Positions 10,415-22,091 of a stretch of 64,000 bases of DNA are shown here, piece by piece. The stretch is from Primulina eburnea (Eukaryota > Streptophyta > Magnoliopsida > Lamiales > Gesneriaceae). The DNA is taken from the NCBI RefSeq assembly GCF_022965805.1, contig NC_133105.1, forward strand, positions 28,862,277 to 28,926,276, given 5' to 3'. Both the position numbers and the translations under genes were made by a program. The notes below the pieces were generated by a model. It made no database searches. It had not been told where the DNA came from and saw only the letters and a program-made list of their open reading frames with translations. How positions within the stretch are numbered: position 1 is the first letter of the stretch; each line of letters opens with the position of its first letter.

Positions 10415-10685
10415 TTTATCTGGACGTTTTCAAAATTCTAACGTAGCTAAAAGCATTAAAATCTAAGTTTTCTAATCAAGTGACATATCCTAATTCATTT
10501 AGCAATTTCAGCATGCAAAGCATAATTACTCAAAAAGCTAGTAAAAATGTAACGTAAACATATTATTCATGTCGTCATGCAGGTAACAACATAAAATCAT
10601 ATAAAGCATGTAAAAACTTACAAATTGAGGCTTGATGACTAATCTTTCCGGCACTGATGGTGGCACAACCCTTTACAGGACCTTT
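10415..10685 (-). other. T1 5' leader
   Basis: AT-rich untranslated region between the primer site and the gag start. Nothing else recognisable. Confidence 0.5.
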
Positions 10686-10697
10686 GCTCTGATACCA
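10686..10697 (-). other. T1 primer-binding site
   Basis: The minus strand reads TGGTATCAGAGC, complementary to the 3' end of initiator tRNA-Met, two bases from the LTR end (CGTTTCA). Confidence 0.9.
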
Positions 10698-10699
10698 AC

Positions 10700-13574
10700 T
10701 GAAACGTCTGCTTAATCGTTTTGCTTAAAAAGTACTAGAATTTTTCTTTGCCTCTTAAATATATATAAATAATTTGAAAACACATTGTACCATTTTGAAA
10801 ATAAACAATCCACTAACATTTAAAAATCAAAGGAAGATTTTTTAAATAGTAAAATCGTCAAATATTTTACCAAACCTAAAATGCAATAAATATGAGAATT
10901 ATAGCCCATACGAAATCTCTCAAAAATCTCTAAAAAATATAAATAAATAGTCTTAAAATCTTTAACGAAAATCATAAACTTAAATGCGGAAAGTAGAAGT
11001 GCTGGTCCTCGGGTTATGTGCACCTCTAGTCCAGTCAGGTCAACCATCAAGACCTCCCATATAATAAATATTTATATCACTTGCATCAATCACACCTAGT
11101 GAGTCTAAAGACTCAACACATCATATTCCTGATACCAATAATACGTAATACATATCACATACAACAGTCAAAAATACTTGTACTTAAAATAACATTTTCA
11201 TAATAATGCATAAACTTTAAACATAATCATTTCCATAAACATATTCATATTCATATTAACATATTCACATTCATATTCATGTTTGTTGAATTCAGATTGT
11301 GATTGTTAGTATTATTCGTATTTTTATTGGGCGATGGATCCATCTAGAGAAAACCACAGTACTAGGCGGCGGGGACACCAGCGACACTCTCACAGGTCAA
11401 CTGGGCCTTGGCCAACGTATTAACGTATTTGTAATCTTATCCGTATCCAAGGAAACACGATCATCGAGCTCCCACTGAGACCATAACCCTCAAAATATTT
11501 CCAACATATCATCGTATTTAGTCACAATCCCTTCACGTCCTTCAACATATTATCATCACTTAATAAAAATCATGCATATACGTATCGTTTTATTTTTGAA
11601 ACCAAGCATGCAACATATATTTTAAATGTCCAATAATTAAACCATAAAAATCCATGAATATTTAAAAATTATAGTTTAACATAAAATTCACAAACATTTG
11701 AAATAATTATATTAGCATATAAAACAATATTCACAGCACTTCCATGACGTTTACTAATTTTCGGGTGTAAAATGATCATTTTTTCCCTAGACTTAAAATT
11801 TCACGTCTTGAATTTTTCTTATTTTCATTGACTCCTACATGTCCTAAATAATTATTTAAGCCTAAATTAAAATTCTCATTATTTTATTTAGCATAAATAC
11901 TAAACTTTTTAATTAATTCGTAATTAGTCATTTTGAAGTCGTTTTAATTCCAAAAAAATACCAAACTTTATTGTAAAATTCCTAAATTAAAAACTTCGAC
12001 TTTTTATATTATGTTAGCCCTCCTAAACCACGACTCGATCCCCGTGAGCCGTGTTTCAATTTATTTAGCCACTAGAAACCCTAACTTGACCCAAACTAGG
12101 AACCCCCGAGCCATCATCGATTTCTCTCGAGCCTAGCTCGAACCACCATGAGCCAAACCCGAGGCAACCCTTGTCTAAACCCTACTTGACCTTTAACACC
12201 CTTAGGAACCAGCCTAAAACCAAAATCGAAGCCCCCACCCAAGCCTACCTGCTGGCCGAGAACTCCTCAATTGCATGGACTCCATGTTGTGCGCTTAGGA
12301 CCTGGCCAACGAGCCCAGCCCCTGAACCAACCTCTCCAGCACCATCCTAGGATCCAAATGACTCACCCTAGCCCAGCCCTTGAACCACAGACCGAGCTAC
12401 TCAGCCCTTGGAAGTCTGCGCATGTTCTGCGTGCCACTCCTTGGCTCCCGAGTGGGAGTCCTAGCTTTCTAGGACTCCTCCCAGCCAACTTAACTCAGGT
12501 CCTAGCGCTACCCTTGACCCACACATGGCCTTGGCTAGCCCTGGCCCCAAGCCAAGACCAACCCGAGCCTCCATGACCAAAACCGAAACCTATGCTCACC
12601 ATAACAGCAACTTGCTTCCAGCTTGTTTCCTTTGTTCTACCAGCGTGTGTGGTGTGCGTCTAGGGTCTTATAACATGTGTAAAACCATGCTTAATCATAA
12701 CCTAAATCATGGCAGCCCTTAAACCATACAAAACATGATTTTTGAAGGAAAATACAAGCCAAAAGTTTGACATATGCCATAAATCCGAAAATAATTCAAA
12801 GTGACACTTGTTTTCCATACTTTTCATGCATAAAAACAAATTATGGTGTGATGATGTTTTGAAGGAAAGAAATATGTGTTCCTTTGCATATTTAACGTAC
12901 GATTATTCGTTGACAATTGCGAAGAACGGGGACGACAACCTTTGGCTTGAATTCTTCCTTGAACTTTCAAAATTTCCTACTAATTATGGTGTGTGTGTGC
13001 CATGTTATTTGAATAAAATTCTGGGAGAAAATCTGAAAGTTGGGCGTCAGTTAATGGGAAGGGTTTGGGTGATTTAACATATTATATACTAATTAATTCA
13101 CTAATCAAGGCTTAGGCCTATTAAGCATACCAATTAGGCCCATTAGTCTTTAACTAAATAATAAAAATAATTTTGTTTAACTATGTTTGTGAATTTAATA
13201 GCCGGGTCGCCAAAAAGTTCGTATTTTTGTTGAAACCCCAACACCGATAAAATTTAGTTCTCGGGTATAAAATCACTTCAAAACCCATTATTTTAAAAAG
13301 TATTACAAAACATCATCTATACTTTAAATAATTAAAATCACTTATTTTATAAAAAATTTTTACACTTTTCATTCATCGGTCTCCGTTCCTCGATCGCCAC
13401 TCGAATAATCCTTAAAATACAGTTTCATGCATAATGACAATAAAATCCTGTTTGTCATATAATCATGCATGTCACATAATCAATTAAGCAATTAAATTCA
13501 ATTAATTACTCATTTTTCATATTTCCTAGATTTGCATGCAGTTGAATTACGTCGCATTAATTTTGGGCGATACA
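10700..13574 (-). repeat. T1 5' LTR
   Basis: On the minus strand the LTR starts TGTATCGCCC (13574) and ends CGTTTCA (10700), 2875 bp, consistent with the long LTRs of Del/Tekay-type elements. The small ORF-like translations inside (for example 12271-12576, Pro/Leu-rich) have no recognisable domain. The partner LTR is outside the window, so the outer end is placed by similarity to the 5' ends of S3 and the T4 LTR. Confidence 0.75.
11101..11114 (-). other. Conserved LTR palindrome GAGTCTTTAGACTC
   Basis: The 14-bp near-palindrome (6-bp arms) lies about 400 bp before the LTR 3' end. The same motif with the same flanks occurs in S3, T4 and S5 at comparable positions. Confidence 0.7.
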
Positions 13575-13721
13575 AACCCTCCTGGACCGACCTAGCCCAA
13601 GCCCTCAGCCCCATGCATGCTGTTAAGCAAGACCACCCGAGACCCCTCGCACCAAGCCCCAACCGAGACACCCCTACAATTATCTCCCTCGTTCGGCTCT
13701 ATGACCAAGACCATCGGTGTT
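13575..13721 (-). repeat. T4-family LTR fragment
   Basis: It closely matches 35890-36035 inside the T4 LTR (shared GCACCAAGCCCCAACCGAGA and CTCGTTCGGCTCTATGACCA). It is probably the remains of the LTR into which T1 and T2 inserted. Confidence 0.7.
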
Positions 13722-13846
13722 TGTAAGGCCCGAGAATTTGGTTATATAGTCGGAAATGATTTGTTGATAATTGATGTGATTATAGACGAATTGGATCGGA
13801 CCCAAAAAAACAAGGGAGTATATGAAATATGTGGGAGGACAGTACC

Positions 13847-13994
13847 CCTCGCGCATATGCGTGACATTGATTCGCGCAAATGCGCGAGGCAGGTAGAGGA
13901 CCTCGCGCATATGCGTGAGGAGGTGTGTTTCAAAATATTAAGTCCAGAGAACCTCGCGCATATGCGCGGAAGAAGGGCGCGCATATGCGCGAGA
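13847..13994 (+). repeat. CTCGCGCATATGCGCGAG palindrome array in T2 LTR
   Basis: Five units of the 18-bp palindrome or close variants, starting about 125 bp into the LTR. It occupies the position where S1 and S2 carry the ACCGCACCCGCGGT array. The downstream flank GCGAGACGTGCA (14029-14040) is shared with S1. Confidence 0.9.
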
Positions 13995-14261
13995 TGTCAA
14001 AAAGAGAAATGCCGAGAACAGCAGGCCTCGCGAGACGTGCAGACCAAAGAATAAGACACATGTCCTTGCCATGCATACTTAATGTGTAATCCTTCATTTC
14101 AGACTTACTGAAACAAAGAAACCACCGAGAGAATTTCCATGAAAGGTTGAAATTTCCTTCTATCTTAGAATTTAGCTTGTGCAAGATCCGGCCAACCGAA
14201 TTTGAATCCGAGTCTATATTTGTGCTCCTCTTGTTACTAGCTTCGAAAGGATGTAAGTATT

Positions 14262-14266
14262 ATTAC
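14262..14266. repeat. T3 target-site duplication, left
   Basis: ATTAC, repeated at 22092-22096 after the 3' LTR. Confidence 0.95.
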
Positions 14267-15881
14267 TGTAATAGCCGAGCCCGGTGTACGGTAAGGTTTA
14301 AGTTTTCGTGTGTTATAGATTTATTGATTAAGTTAAGTTTAGTTGTGATGATTAGAATTGTGATTATGGGCCATAGTATTGTTGGTTATTATTGTCTTGA
14401 GGTGTAGTTGTTGTTGGTTGTTCGTTTCAGCATTTTGGATCGATTGTAGTTGCTTTGGTGTGTTTCTTGGCCGAAGCCATACCGCACCCGCACTCAGTGT
14501 AAGGACCGCACCCGCGGTCGTAATTGTTGGAATTTGTGGGTTTTACCGTGGATTCACCGCACCCGCGGTGATGTTAGTACCGCACCCGCGGTGTAGACCG
14601 CACCCGCGGTAATTGCAGGACCGCACCCGCGGTCATTGAGTTTGGATTTTTGGTGGAGTGTCGTGAGCTTAGCGCACCCGCGGTGCTTGTTAGCAGCGCA
14701 CCCGCGGTGATGAACAGTAGAGGTATGGTCGAGATTTTAAGTACCTTTTGGATAAGATGACTTCACTTTTTCCCTTTTCTTCCTTCTCCATCTCGTTTTT
14801 CTCTCTAGAAATAAGGGTTTTCTTCCATATCTTCCATTTTCTATCTTCGATTCAAGCTTCTAGTTGGATTTTCGAGTAGAGATCGAAGTTCTCCTTGGTG
14901 CTAGGAAGCTAAGGTAAGCTTTTGGTTGTGTTATCTCTTGGTTTTTGGAGAAGAGGTGTTATGGGTTGTTGTATTTGTTGGTTTAATGGATTATTTGACT
15001 TGAGTTCTTGGATATTGAGTTGATGTTGGTGTTATTTATGGATTATTGTTGTAGGATTTCAACCAAGTGATTAGTGGAGGTGTTCTCGTGGTTTTAAGTG
15101 GAATTTCATCCCTTGTGCTCACATGTATATATATGTATTGTGTTTCAAAGGTTTTATTGTGATATTCCCTTCCATTTGTTCCATAGTATGTATTGATTCA
15201 ATTGTTATATATATGGGAGGCATTTGATGTCTCAATTGTTCAAAGGGAATACAAAGAGTATAGTTTCTAAAGTGTTGTTTAAATGCCAAAGAGAAAGAGT
15301 TTAAATGTTTTATTGGATTGATAGATACATAGTCAGAGATTGCATGCAATTAGTTGATCAACGACCATAGACTTATATCCCTCAGAGTTATCGGTTTATA
15401 TCGATTGGGATACGAGCACCACAGACAGAGTTACTATTGATATCAATCCAACTAGAGTAAAGAGAAATACCATCTTATTGCTATGCTATTGCTATGATAT
15501 TTATTTCAGAGTTGATGGTATTTATGTTTTAAAGCCATGTTTTACAGAGTATGATATGTTCATTGCTATGTAAGAGTTCCACTTGCTGAGTTTTATACTC
15601 ATTTCAGTTATTTTCTTGTGATGCAGATAAGAGTGACGGGCCAGGACGTTGACTGTGGATGGGAGTCATATGCATACGAAGATTGGAAGGAAGTAGTTTG
15701 TTTTGCAAGCAATATTTTTGGACATGATCATTAAAATGATGTTTTGTATTTTGATGTATCATTTAGTTGATCATGTTAATACTTTTGATGATATTTGGAA
15801 ATGTATTTTGAAACTCCTTCCAATTGTATGAAAATTTTAAATTCCGCTGTATTTTTAATTGTAACGGGTCAGGGTGTCACA
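14267..15881 (+). repeat. T3 5' LTR
   Basis: 1615 bp, TGTAATAGCCGAGCC to GGGTGTCACA. It carries the palindrome array and then a pyrimidine-rich stretch (14758-14815) that may be the start of R. No canonical TATA box was seen. Confidence 0.95.
14481..14709 (+). repeat. ACCGCACCCGCGGT array, T3 5' LTR
   Basis: Eight units, mostly perfect, 18-50 bp apart. Units can form hairpins (ACCGC/GCGGT stem) and contain a CCGCGG core. The same array lies in the 3' LTR and in T6. Confidence 0.95.
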
Positions 15882-15886
15882 TTTAC

Positions 15887-15898
15887 TGGTATCAGAGC
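15887..15898 (+). other. T3 primer-binding site
   Basis: TGGTATCAGAGC, complementary to initiator tRNA-Met, five bases after the LTR end. Confidence 0.95.
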
Positions 15899-16014
15899 AC
15901 CGTTCTTTTGACCAATGCATATGACTTCGTCTACTTTCAACTGTCCGGGTATGTTTTCCTTGCATCTATCCATTGTTATCTATTGATTTGTGTTTTGTGA
16001 ACACATTGTAGAGT

Positions 16015-17100
16015 ATGCCACCTAAGAGGAATGCCGTAGAGGGTGAGGATAGTTCTTCCTCGAGAGTTGTCGACGAGTTCGGCAAGTTGCTTAAAGAGCA
16101 GGCTAAAGTCCATAGCGACCAGATTCAGCAGCTGCTTCGATTGCAAGGAACAGGACAGGGTAGAGGCCAAGTGAGAGGCCAAGTAGCTCAGGCAGTTGGC
16201 ACTGATGCCGTCTTTTCTGCTTTCAAGAGAATGGATCCACCGGAATTCGCAGGTAGCACTGATCCTTTAGTTGCAGTGGAGTGGATCAAGGCTCTAGAGG
16301 CGATCTTCGATCATCTCCAGTACGAAGATAAAGACAGGATCAGCTGTGCAGTATTCATGTGGGTAAAGGCTGCACGTATCTGGTGGAATGTCACGAAGGT
16401 TGGTGTTGATGTTTCAGTGTTGAAGTGGTCAGGATTCACTGATTTGTTCTATGACAAGTATTTCCCCGACGCACTTCGAGCGAGGAAGGTTACGGAGTTC
16501 TTGGAGCTTCGACAGGGGAGCATGAACGTTGACGAGTACATTCTCAAGTTCGAGGAGGGTTGTTTATTTGCTCCGTATATTGTTTCAAACGACAAGGACA
16601 AAGGCGTTCATTTCATTCGAGGCCTTCATGCAGAGATCAGGAGAGATATCAACATGTCCAAGGCCGTGACTTTCAAAGAGATCGTGTCGAAGGCTTTGTT
16701 GGCCGAGCAGGATGAGAAAGATATCGCCAGAGAGAGGCAGGAGAGGCATCAAGCTATTGCTCAGAGAGGACAGGGCTCGAATCAGAGAGGCAAGGATCGT
16801 TTCAAAGGGAAGGGCAAGATAGAGCCGAGTCCTAGACCACCGTCAGTTCCAGTTGATCCCGAGAAGCCGCTGTGTCCTAAGTGCAGCAGACATCATAGAG
16901 GAGAGTGCAGATTTGGCACTCATTCTTGTTATCGTTGTGGCACGGCAGGCCACATTGCCAGAGATTGTCCGAGGGGAGCGAGCAAGGATAAGGTGCAGGG
17001 TCGTATCTTTTCGATGACCAAGGAAGGTATAAACCATGATTCTTCTGTGATCTCTAGCACTATTTTGATTTCAGGCAGGGCTAGCTACGACTTTGATTGA
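16015..17100 (+). pseudogene. gag: T3 gag
   Basis: Capsid/nucleocapsid region starting MPPKRNAVEGED. The Gag domain spans roughly residues 65-230 ([48 protein letters not shown]). A basic linker leads to a CCHC zinc knuckle [14 protein letters not shown] (nt 16927-16968) that would bind the RNA genome. In the sister element T6, gag is fused in frame to the protease. Here a 1-nt insertion near 17080 (GGCAGGGCTAGC versus GGCAGAGTAGC) shifts the frame and ends the ORF at 17100. Confidence 0.93.
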
Positions 17101-17371
17101 TACTGGTGCTACTCATTCTTTTATGTCTGAATTGTTTTTGAGATCGTTGGGTATAGTTCCTTCTATTCTTCCCCTCCAGCTTAATGTTGTTTTGCCTTCG
17201 GGGGACGTGTTGTGCCTGACGTCTATTGTTTATGCATGCCCTGTTCGTATTGAGGAGCGAGTTGTTTTTGCTGATTTGATTGTTATTCCGATAGTTGCCT
17301 TTGATGTTATTCTTGGCATGGATTGGCTTTCGACCTATCGTGCTGTTATTGATGCGTTGCTAAGACGATGA
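17080..17371 (+). pseudogene. T3 aspartic protease
   Basis: Retropepsin domain with active site DTGATHS (about 17099-17119) and the second block [18 protein letters not shown]. It matures the polyprotein. It is out of frame with gag because of the upstream insertion. A 1-nt deletion at about 17352 (GATGCG versus GATTGTG in T6) shifts it again and ends the frame at 17371. Confidence 0.92.
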
Positions 17372-17780
17372 CCTTTGCAGATAATAGCATTAAGGGAGGA
17401 GTTCTCGCCAGTGCAGGTACTTCGCTGGTCCTTCCTTTTATTTCTTGTCTTGAGGCTGAGAAGTTGATGTGTAGAGGTTGTGATGTGTTTCTGGCTTCGA
17501 TTGTGGATGTTTATAGATTGATTAAGTTGAATATTGATGATATTGATGTTGTGAGGGAGTTTGCTGATGTGTTTGAGGATGATGTGCCGGGTTTGCCGCC
17601 GGACAGAGACGTTGAGTTTGTGATTGATTTAGCTCCAGGTACGGTTCCTATTTCTAAGGCTCCGTACCGAATGGCCCCTACCGAGATGAAGGAGTTGAAG
17701 ACGCAGTTGCAGGATCTATTGGACAAGGGTTTTATTCGTCCGAGTTCTTCGCCTTGGGGAGCTCCGGTTCTTTTTTCAAG
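17368..17780 (+). pseudogene. T3 RT N-terminal segment
   Basis: This frame carries the protease-RT linker and the beginning of [22 protein letters not shown], then [13 protein letters not shown], then [21 protein letters not shown] third lesion, a 1-nt deletion within the T run at about 17770, moves the reading frame so that RT continues in the frame that starts upstream of 17780. Confidence 0.9.
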
Positions 17781-20435
17781 AAGAAGGATGGGTCTTTGCG
17801 GCTGTGTATTGACTATAGGGAGCTCAACAAAGTGACTGTCAAGAATAAGTATCCGTTGCCACGGATAGATGATTTGTTTGATCAGCTTCATGGTGCTACT
17901 GTATTTTCGAATATTGATCTTCGGTCTGGCTACTATCAGTTGAAGGTTAGGGAGTCTGATATCCCTAAGACAGCGTTCCGGACCAGGTACGTTCATTATG
18001 AGTTTCTTGTGATGTCTTTTGGTCTGACCAATGCTCCTTCAGTTTTCATGGACCTGATGAACCGTGTGTTCAAGCTGTATTTGGATAGCTTCGTCATTGT
18101 CTTCATCGACGATATCTTGATCTATTCCAAGACCAGAGAGCTTCCTGTAGAGCATCTTAGAGTGGTTCTTCAGTTGTTGAGAGAGAGGAGACTGTTTGCC
18201 AAGTTGAAGAAGTGTGAATTTTGGTTGGATCAGATTTCTTTTCTAGGTCATGTTGTTTCGAAGGATGGTATTGTTGTTGATCCGTTGAAGATAGAGGCAG
18301 TTCTGAAGTGGCCTATTCCTACTACTGTTTCTGAGGTACGCAGTTTCCTTGGTTTGGCGGGTTATTATCGTCGTTTTATTTCAGATTTCTCCAAGATTGC
18401 CTTGCCATTGACCAATTTGACGAGGAAGACTGTGAAGTTCGAGTGGTCCATTGATTGCCAGAGTGCATTTCAAGAGTTGAAGGATAGATTGACGACAGCT
18501 CCTGTTCTTTCATTGCCCAGTGGTTCAGAGGATTTTGTTGTCTTTACCGATGCGTCGAAGAAAGGCCTTGGTGCAGTGCTGATGCAGCGAGGAAAGGTTA
18601 TAGCCTATGCTTCTCGCCAGTTGAAAGACTATGAGAAGAATTATCCGACGCATGATTTGGAGCTGGCAGCTGTGGTTTTCGCCTTGAAGATTTGGAGACA
18701 TTATTTGTATGGCGAAAAGTGTGAGATCTTCACAGACCACAAGAGTTTGAAGTATCTGTTTTCCCAGAAAGAGCTCAATATGCGGCATAGGAGGTGGTTA
18801 GAGCTTGTCAAGGACTATGATGTGACTATCAGTTACGACCCAGGGAAAGCGAATGTTGTGGCAGACGCTTTGAGCCGTAAGTCGAGTTCTTCTTTGAGTT
18901 CTTTGATTCAGAGACCATTGTTGATGGACTTACAGAGAGAGGAGATTGCTTTGGTAGTTCCGGGAACCATTGCTCGTCTTTTAGCGTTGGTCATTCGGGC
19001 TACATTGGCGGACAGGATCCGTAGAGAGCAAGCTACTGACTTGCAGTTGTTAGAGTTGAGAGCTAGAGCTGAGGAGAGGGGTAACTCAGAGTTTGCGTTG
19101 AATGGTGATGGTTTGGTGACTTTCAGAGGCCGTATTTGTGTTCCCGTTGGTGATGATATTCGGCGAGACGTATTGACAGAGGCTCATACCGCGCCATATT
19201 CGATACATCCAGGCAGCACCAAAATGTATCAGGATCTTCGTCGACTTTACAGGTGGCCAGGTATGAAGAAAGATATTGCTTTGTTCATTTCTCAGTGCTT
19301 AACTTGTCAGCAGGTGAAGATTGAGCACCAGAGACCTGCTGGGACATTGTTGTCATTGCCGATTCCTCAGTGGAAGTGGGAGCATATTACGATGGATTTC
19401 GTGACTGGTCTTCCCAGAACGCAGAAAGGTTTAAATTCCATTTCGGTTATTGTTGATCGATTGACCAAGTCAGCGCACTTTCTTCCAGTCAAGACGACGT
19501 ATTCCATGAATCAGTATGCCGAGGATTACATAGCAGAGATTGTTAGACTTCACCGTGTCCCTGTGTCGATTGTGTCTGATCGTGACCCTAGATTTACTTC
19601 AGAGTTTTGGAAGAGTTTGCACAGAGCTTTGGGTTCACGGTTAGCGTTCAGTACAGCTTATCACCCTCAGAGCGACGGTCAGTCAGAGAGAGTCATTCAG
19701 ATTCTAGAGGATATGCTCAGAGCTTGTACTATCGATTATTCTGGTAGCTGGGATTCTAAGTTGCCTCTAGTTGAGTTCACGTACTATAATAGCTACCAAG
19801 CGACGATTGGGATGGCACCGTATGAAGCACTTTATGGGAGGAAGTGCAGATCGCCCTTGTATTGGGATGAGGTTGGTGAGAGGAAGATGTTGGATCCAGA
19901 GTTGGTCCAACAGACAGCCGATGTTGTTGCTGTTATCCGTGAGAGAATGAAGATTGCGCAGTCGAGACAAAAGAGCTATGCAGATGTTCGTCGTAGACCT
20001 TTGCAGTTTGAGGTTGGCGATCACGTGTTTCTGAAGATTGCACCTCTCAAGGGTGTGATGCGGTTTGGCAAGAAGGGTAAGTTGAGTCCGAGGTTTATTG
20101 GTCCATTCGAGATATTGGACAGAGTTGGTGATCGAGCCTACAGGTTAGCCCTACCGCCAGATCTTGACAGAGTCCATAATGTTTTTCACGTATCGATGCT
20201 CAGGAAGTATATTGCGAATCCTTCCCATGTTCTTCGCCACGAGCCATTGGACTTGACGCCGAATTTGACCTACCAAGAGATTCCGGTCCAGATTTTGGAT
20301 CGCAGAGTCAGAGTATTGAGAAACAAAGAGATCGGCATCGTTAAAGTCCTTTGGAGGAACCATTTGATCGAAGAGGCTACGTGGGAACCAGAGGATGAGA
20401 TGAGAGAGAAGTATCCTGAGTTGTTCGTGCAGTGA
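17754..20435 (+). CDS. pol: T3 pol: RT, RNase H, integrase, chromodomain
   Basis: A long open frame (893 codons counted from an internal ATG that is not the native start). [22 protein letters not shown] at about residues 21-40 and the catalytic [10 protein letters not shown] at 116-125. RNase [13 protein letters not shown] near 262. Integrase zinc finger HPGSTKMYQ...CLTCQ near 487-517; the catalytic core has Asp in MDFVTGLP (~547), Asp in SDRDPRFTS (~608) and Glu in QSERV (~645). The GPF/Y block [18 protein letters not shown] is followed by a C-terminal chromodomain (~838-892, ending near [11 protein letters not shown]), which assigns the element to the chromoviruses, Tekay/Del clade. No nonsense codon occurs in this frame; upstream frameshifts separate it from gag. 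Confidence 0.95.
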   Translation: MGSSGSFFKKKDGSLRLCIDYRELNKVTVKNKYPLPRIDDLFDQLHGATVFSNIDLRSGYYQLKVRESDIPKTAFRTRYVHYEFLVMSFGLTNAPSVFMDLMNRVFKLYLDSFVIVFIDDILIYSKTRELPVEHLRVVLQLLRERRLFAKLKKCEFWLDQISFLGHVVSKDGIVVDPLKIEAVLKWPIPTTVSEVRSFLGLAGYYRRFISDFSKIALPLTNLTRKTVKFEWSIDCQSAFQELKDRLTTAPVLSLPSGSEDFVVFTDASKKGLGAVLMQRGKVIAYASRQLKDYEKNYPTHDLELAAVVFALKIWRHYLYGEKCEIFTDHKSLKYLFSQKELNMRHRRWLELVKDYDVTISYDPGKANVVADALSRKSSSSLSSLIQRPLLMDLQREEIALVVPGTIARLLALVIRATLADRIRREQATDLQLLELRARAEERGNSEFALNGDGLVTFRGRICVPVGDDIRRDVLTEAHTAPYSIHPGSTKMYQDLRRLYRWPGMKKDIALFISQCLTCQQVKIEHQRPAGTLLSLPIPQWKWEHITMDFVTGLPRTQKGLNSISVIVDRLTKSAHFLPVKTTYSMNQYAEDYIAEIVRLHRVPVSIVSDRDPRFTSEFWKSLHRALGSRLAFSTAYHPQSDGQSERVIQILEDMLRACTIDYSGSWDSKLPLVEFTYYNSYQATIGMAPYEALYGRKCRSPLYWDEVGERKMLDPELVQQTADVVAVIRERMKIAQSRQKSYADVRRRPLQFEVGDHVFLKIAPLKGVMRFGKKGKLSPRFIGPFEILDRVGDRAYRLALPPDLDRVHNVFHVSMLRKYIANPSHVLRHEPLDLTPNLTYQEIPVQILDRRVRVLRNKEIGIVKVLWRNHLIEEATWEPEDEMREKYPELFVQ

Positions 20436-20461
20436 CGTCAATTTCGAGGACGAAATTCCCT

Positions 20462-20475
20462 TAAGGAGGGGAGAT
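20462..20475 (+). other. T3 polypurine tract
   Basis: AAGGAGGGGAGAT-type purine run immediately before the 3' LTR, used to prime plus-strand DNA. Confidence 0.85.
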
Positions 20476-22091
20476 TGTAATAGCCGAGCCCGGTGTACGG
20501 TACGGTTTAAGTTTTCGTGTGTTATAGATTTATTGATTAAGTTAAGTTTAGTTGTGATGATTAGAGTTGTGATTATGGGCCATAGTATTGTTGGTTATTA
20601 TTGTCTTGAGGTGTAGTTGTTGTTGGTTGTTCGTTTCAGCTTTTCGGATCGATTGTAGTTGCTTTGGTGTGTTTCTTGGCCGAAGCCATACCGCACCCGC
20701 ACTCAGTGTAAGGACCGCACCCGCGGTCGTAATTGTTGGAATTTGTGGGTTTTACCGTGGATTCACCGCACCCGCGGTGATGTTAGTACCGCACCCGCGG
20801 TGTAGACCGCACCCGCGGTAATTGCAGGACCGCACCCGCGGTCATTGAGTTTGGATTTTTGGTGGAGTGCCGTGAGCTTAGCGCACCCGCGGTGCTTGTT
20901 GGCAGCGCACCCGCGGTGATGAACAGTATGAGGTATGGTCGAGATTTTAAGTACCTTTTGGATAAGATGACTTCACTTTTTCCCTTTTCTTCTTTCTCCA
21001 TCTCGTTTTTCTCTCTAGAAATAAGGGTTTCTTCCATTTCTTCCATTTTCTATCTTTGATTCAAGCTTCTAGTTGGATTTTCGAGTAGAGATCGAAGTTC
21101 TCCTTGGTGCTAGGAAGCTAAGGTAAGCTTTTGGTTGTGTTATCTCATGGTTTTTGGAGAAGAGGTGTTATGGGTTGTTGTATTTGTTGGTTTAATGGAT
21201 TATTTGACTTGAGTTCTTGGATATTGAGTTGATGTTGGTGTTATTTATGGATTACTGTTGTAGGATTTCAACCAAGTGATTAGTGGAGGTGTTCTCGTGG
21301 TTTGTAAGTGGAATTTCATCCCTTGTGCTCACATGTATATATATGTATTGTGTTTCAAAGGTTTTATTGTGATATTCCCTTCCATTTGATCCATAGTATG
21401 TATTGATTCAATTTTTATATATATGGGAGGCATTTGATGTCTCAATTGTTCAAAGGGAATACAAAGAGTATAGTTTCTAAAGTGTTGTTTAAATACCAAA
21501 GAGAAAGAGTTTAAATGTTTTATTGGATTGATAGATACATAGTCAGAGATTGCATGCAATTAGTTGATCAACGACCATAGGCTTATATCCCTCAGAGTTA
21601 TCGGTTTATATCGATTGGGATACGAGCACCACAGACAGAGTTACTATTGATATCAATCCAACTAGAGTAAAGAGAAATACCATCTTATTGCTATGCTATT
21701 GCTATGATATTTATTTCAGAGTTGATGGTATTTATGTTTTAAAGCCATGTTTTACAGAGTATGATATGTTCATTGCTATGTAAGAGTTCCACTTGTTGAG
21801 TTTTATACTCATTTCAGTTATTTTCATGTGATGTAGATAAGAGTGACGGGCCAGGACGTTGACTGTGGATGGGAGTCATATGCATACGAAGATTGGAAGG
21901 AAGTAGTTTGTTTTGCAAGCAATATTTTTGGACATGATCATTAAAATGATGTTTTGTATTTTGATGTATCATTTAGTTGATCATGTTAATACTTTTGATG
22001 ATATTTGGAAATGTATTTTGAAACTCCTTCCAGTTGTATGAAAATTTTAAATTCCGCTGTATTTTTAATTGTAACGGGTCAGGGTGTCACA
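20476..22091 (+). repeat. T3 3' LTR
   Basis: 1616 bp, about 98.7% identical by eye to the 5' LTR. The palindrome array is at 20690-20918 with the same eight units. Followed by the ATTAC duplication. Confidence 0.95.

Larger units (their letters stand above)
118..13574 (-). mobile_element. T1: decayed Ty3/gypsy retrotransposon
   Basis: Reading right to left, the order is 5' LTR (13574-10700), tRNA-Met primer site, gag, a repeat-filled spacer, protease, RT-RNase H and integrase, the gypsy order. The 3' LTR is not in the window. The element was split by S1 in gag and by the hAT element in the gag-pol spacer. Many stops and frameshifts make it an old, dead copy. The gag and LTR style resembles Del/Tekay-type chromoviruses, but the chromodomain region is missing, so the lineage is inferred. 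Confidence 0.8.
14267..22091 (+). mobile_element. T3: full-length Tekay-type chromovirus
   Basis: A 7825-bp Ty3/gypsy element with two LTRs, a tRNA-Met primer site, gag, protease, RT, RNase H, integrase, chromodomain, polypurine tract and a perfect 5-bp target duplication. By eye the LTRs differ at about 20 positions in 1615 (around 1.3%); at the commonly used plant rate of 1.3e-8 per site per year this is about half a million years. Three frameshifts make it non-autonomous. It is inserted in the T2 5' LTR. Confidence 0.97.

Noticed and set aside
12271..12576. Pro/Leu-rich ORF on the plus strand
   Set aside because: It lies inside the T1 LTR on the strand opposite to the element, and its composition comes from CC-rich LTR sequence; no domain.
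13617..14054. 145-codon ORF with repeated LAHMR words
   Set aside because: It reads through the T2 LTR start and the CTCGCGCATATGCGCGAG array; the repeats in the protein are the DNA palindromes.
14481..14709. CRISPR-like appearance of the repeated CG-rich units
   Set aside because: Units are short palindromes at irregular spacing inside LTRs of a plant genome, with no constant-length spacers and no cas genes.
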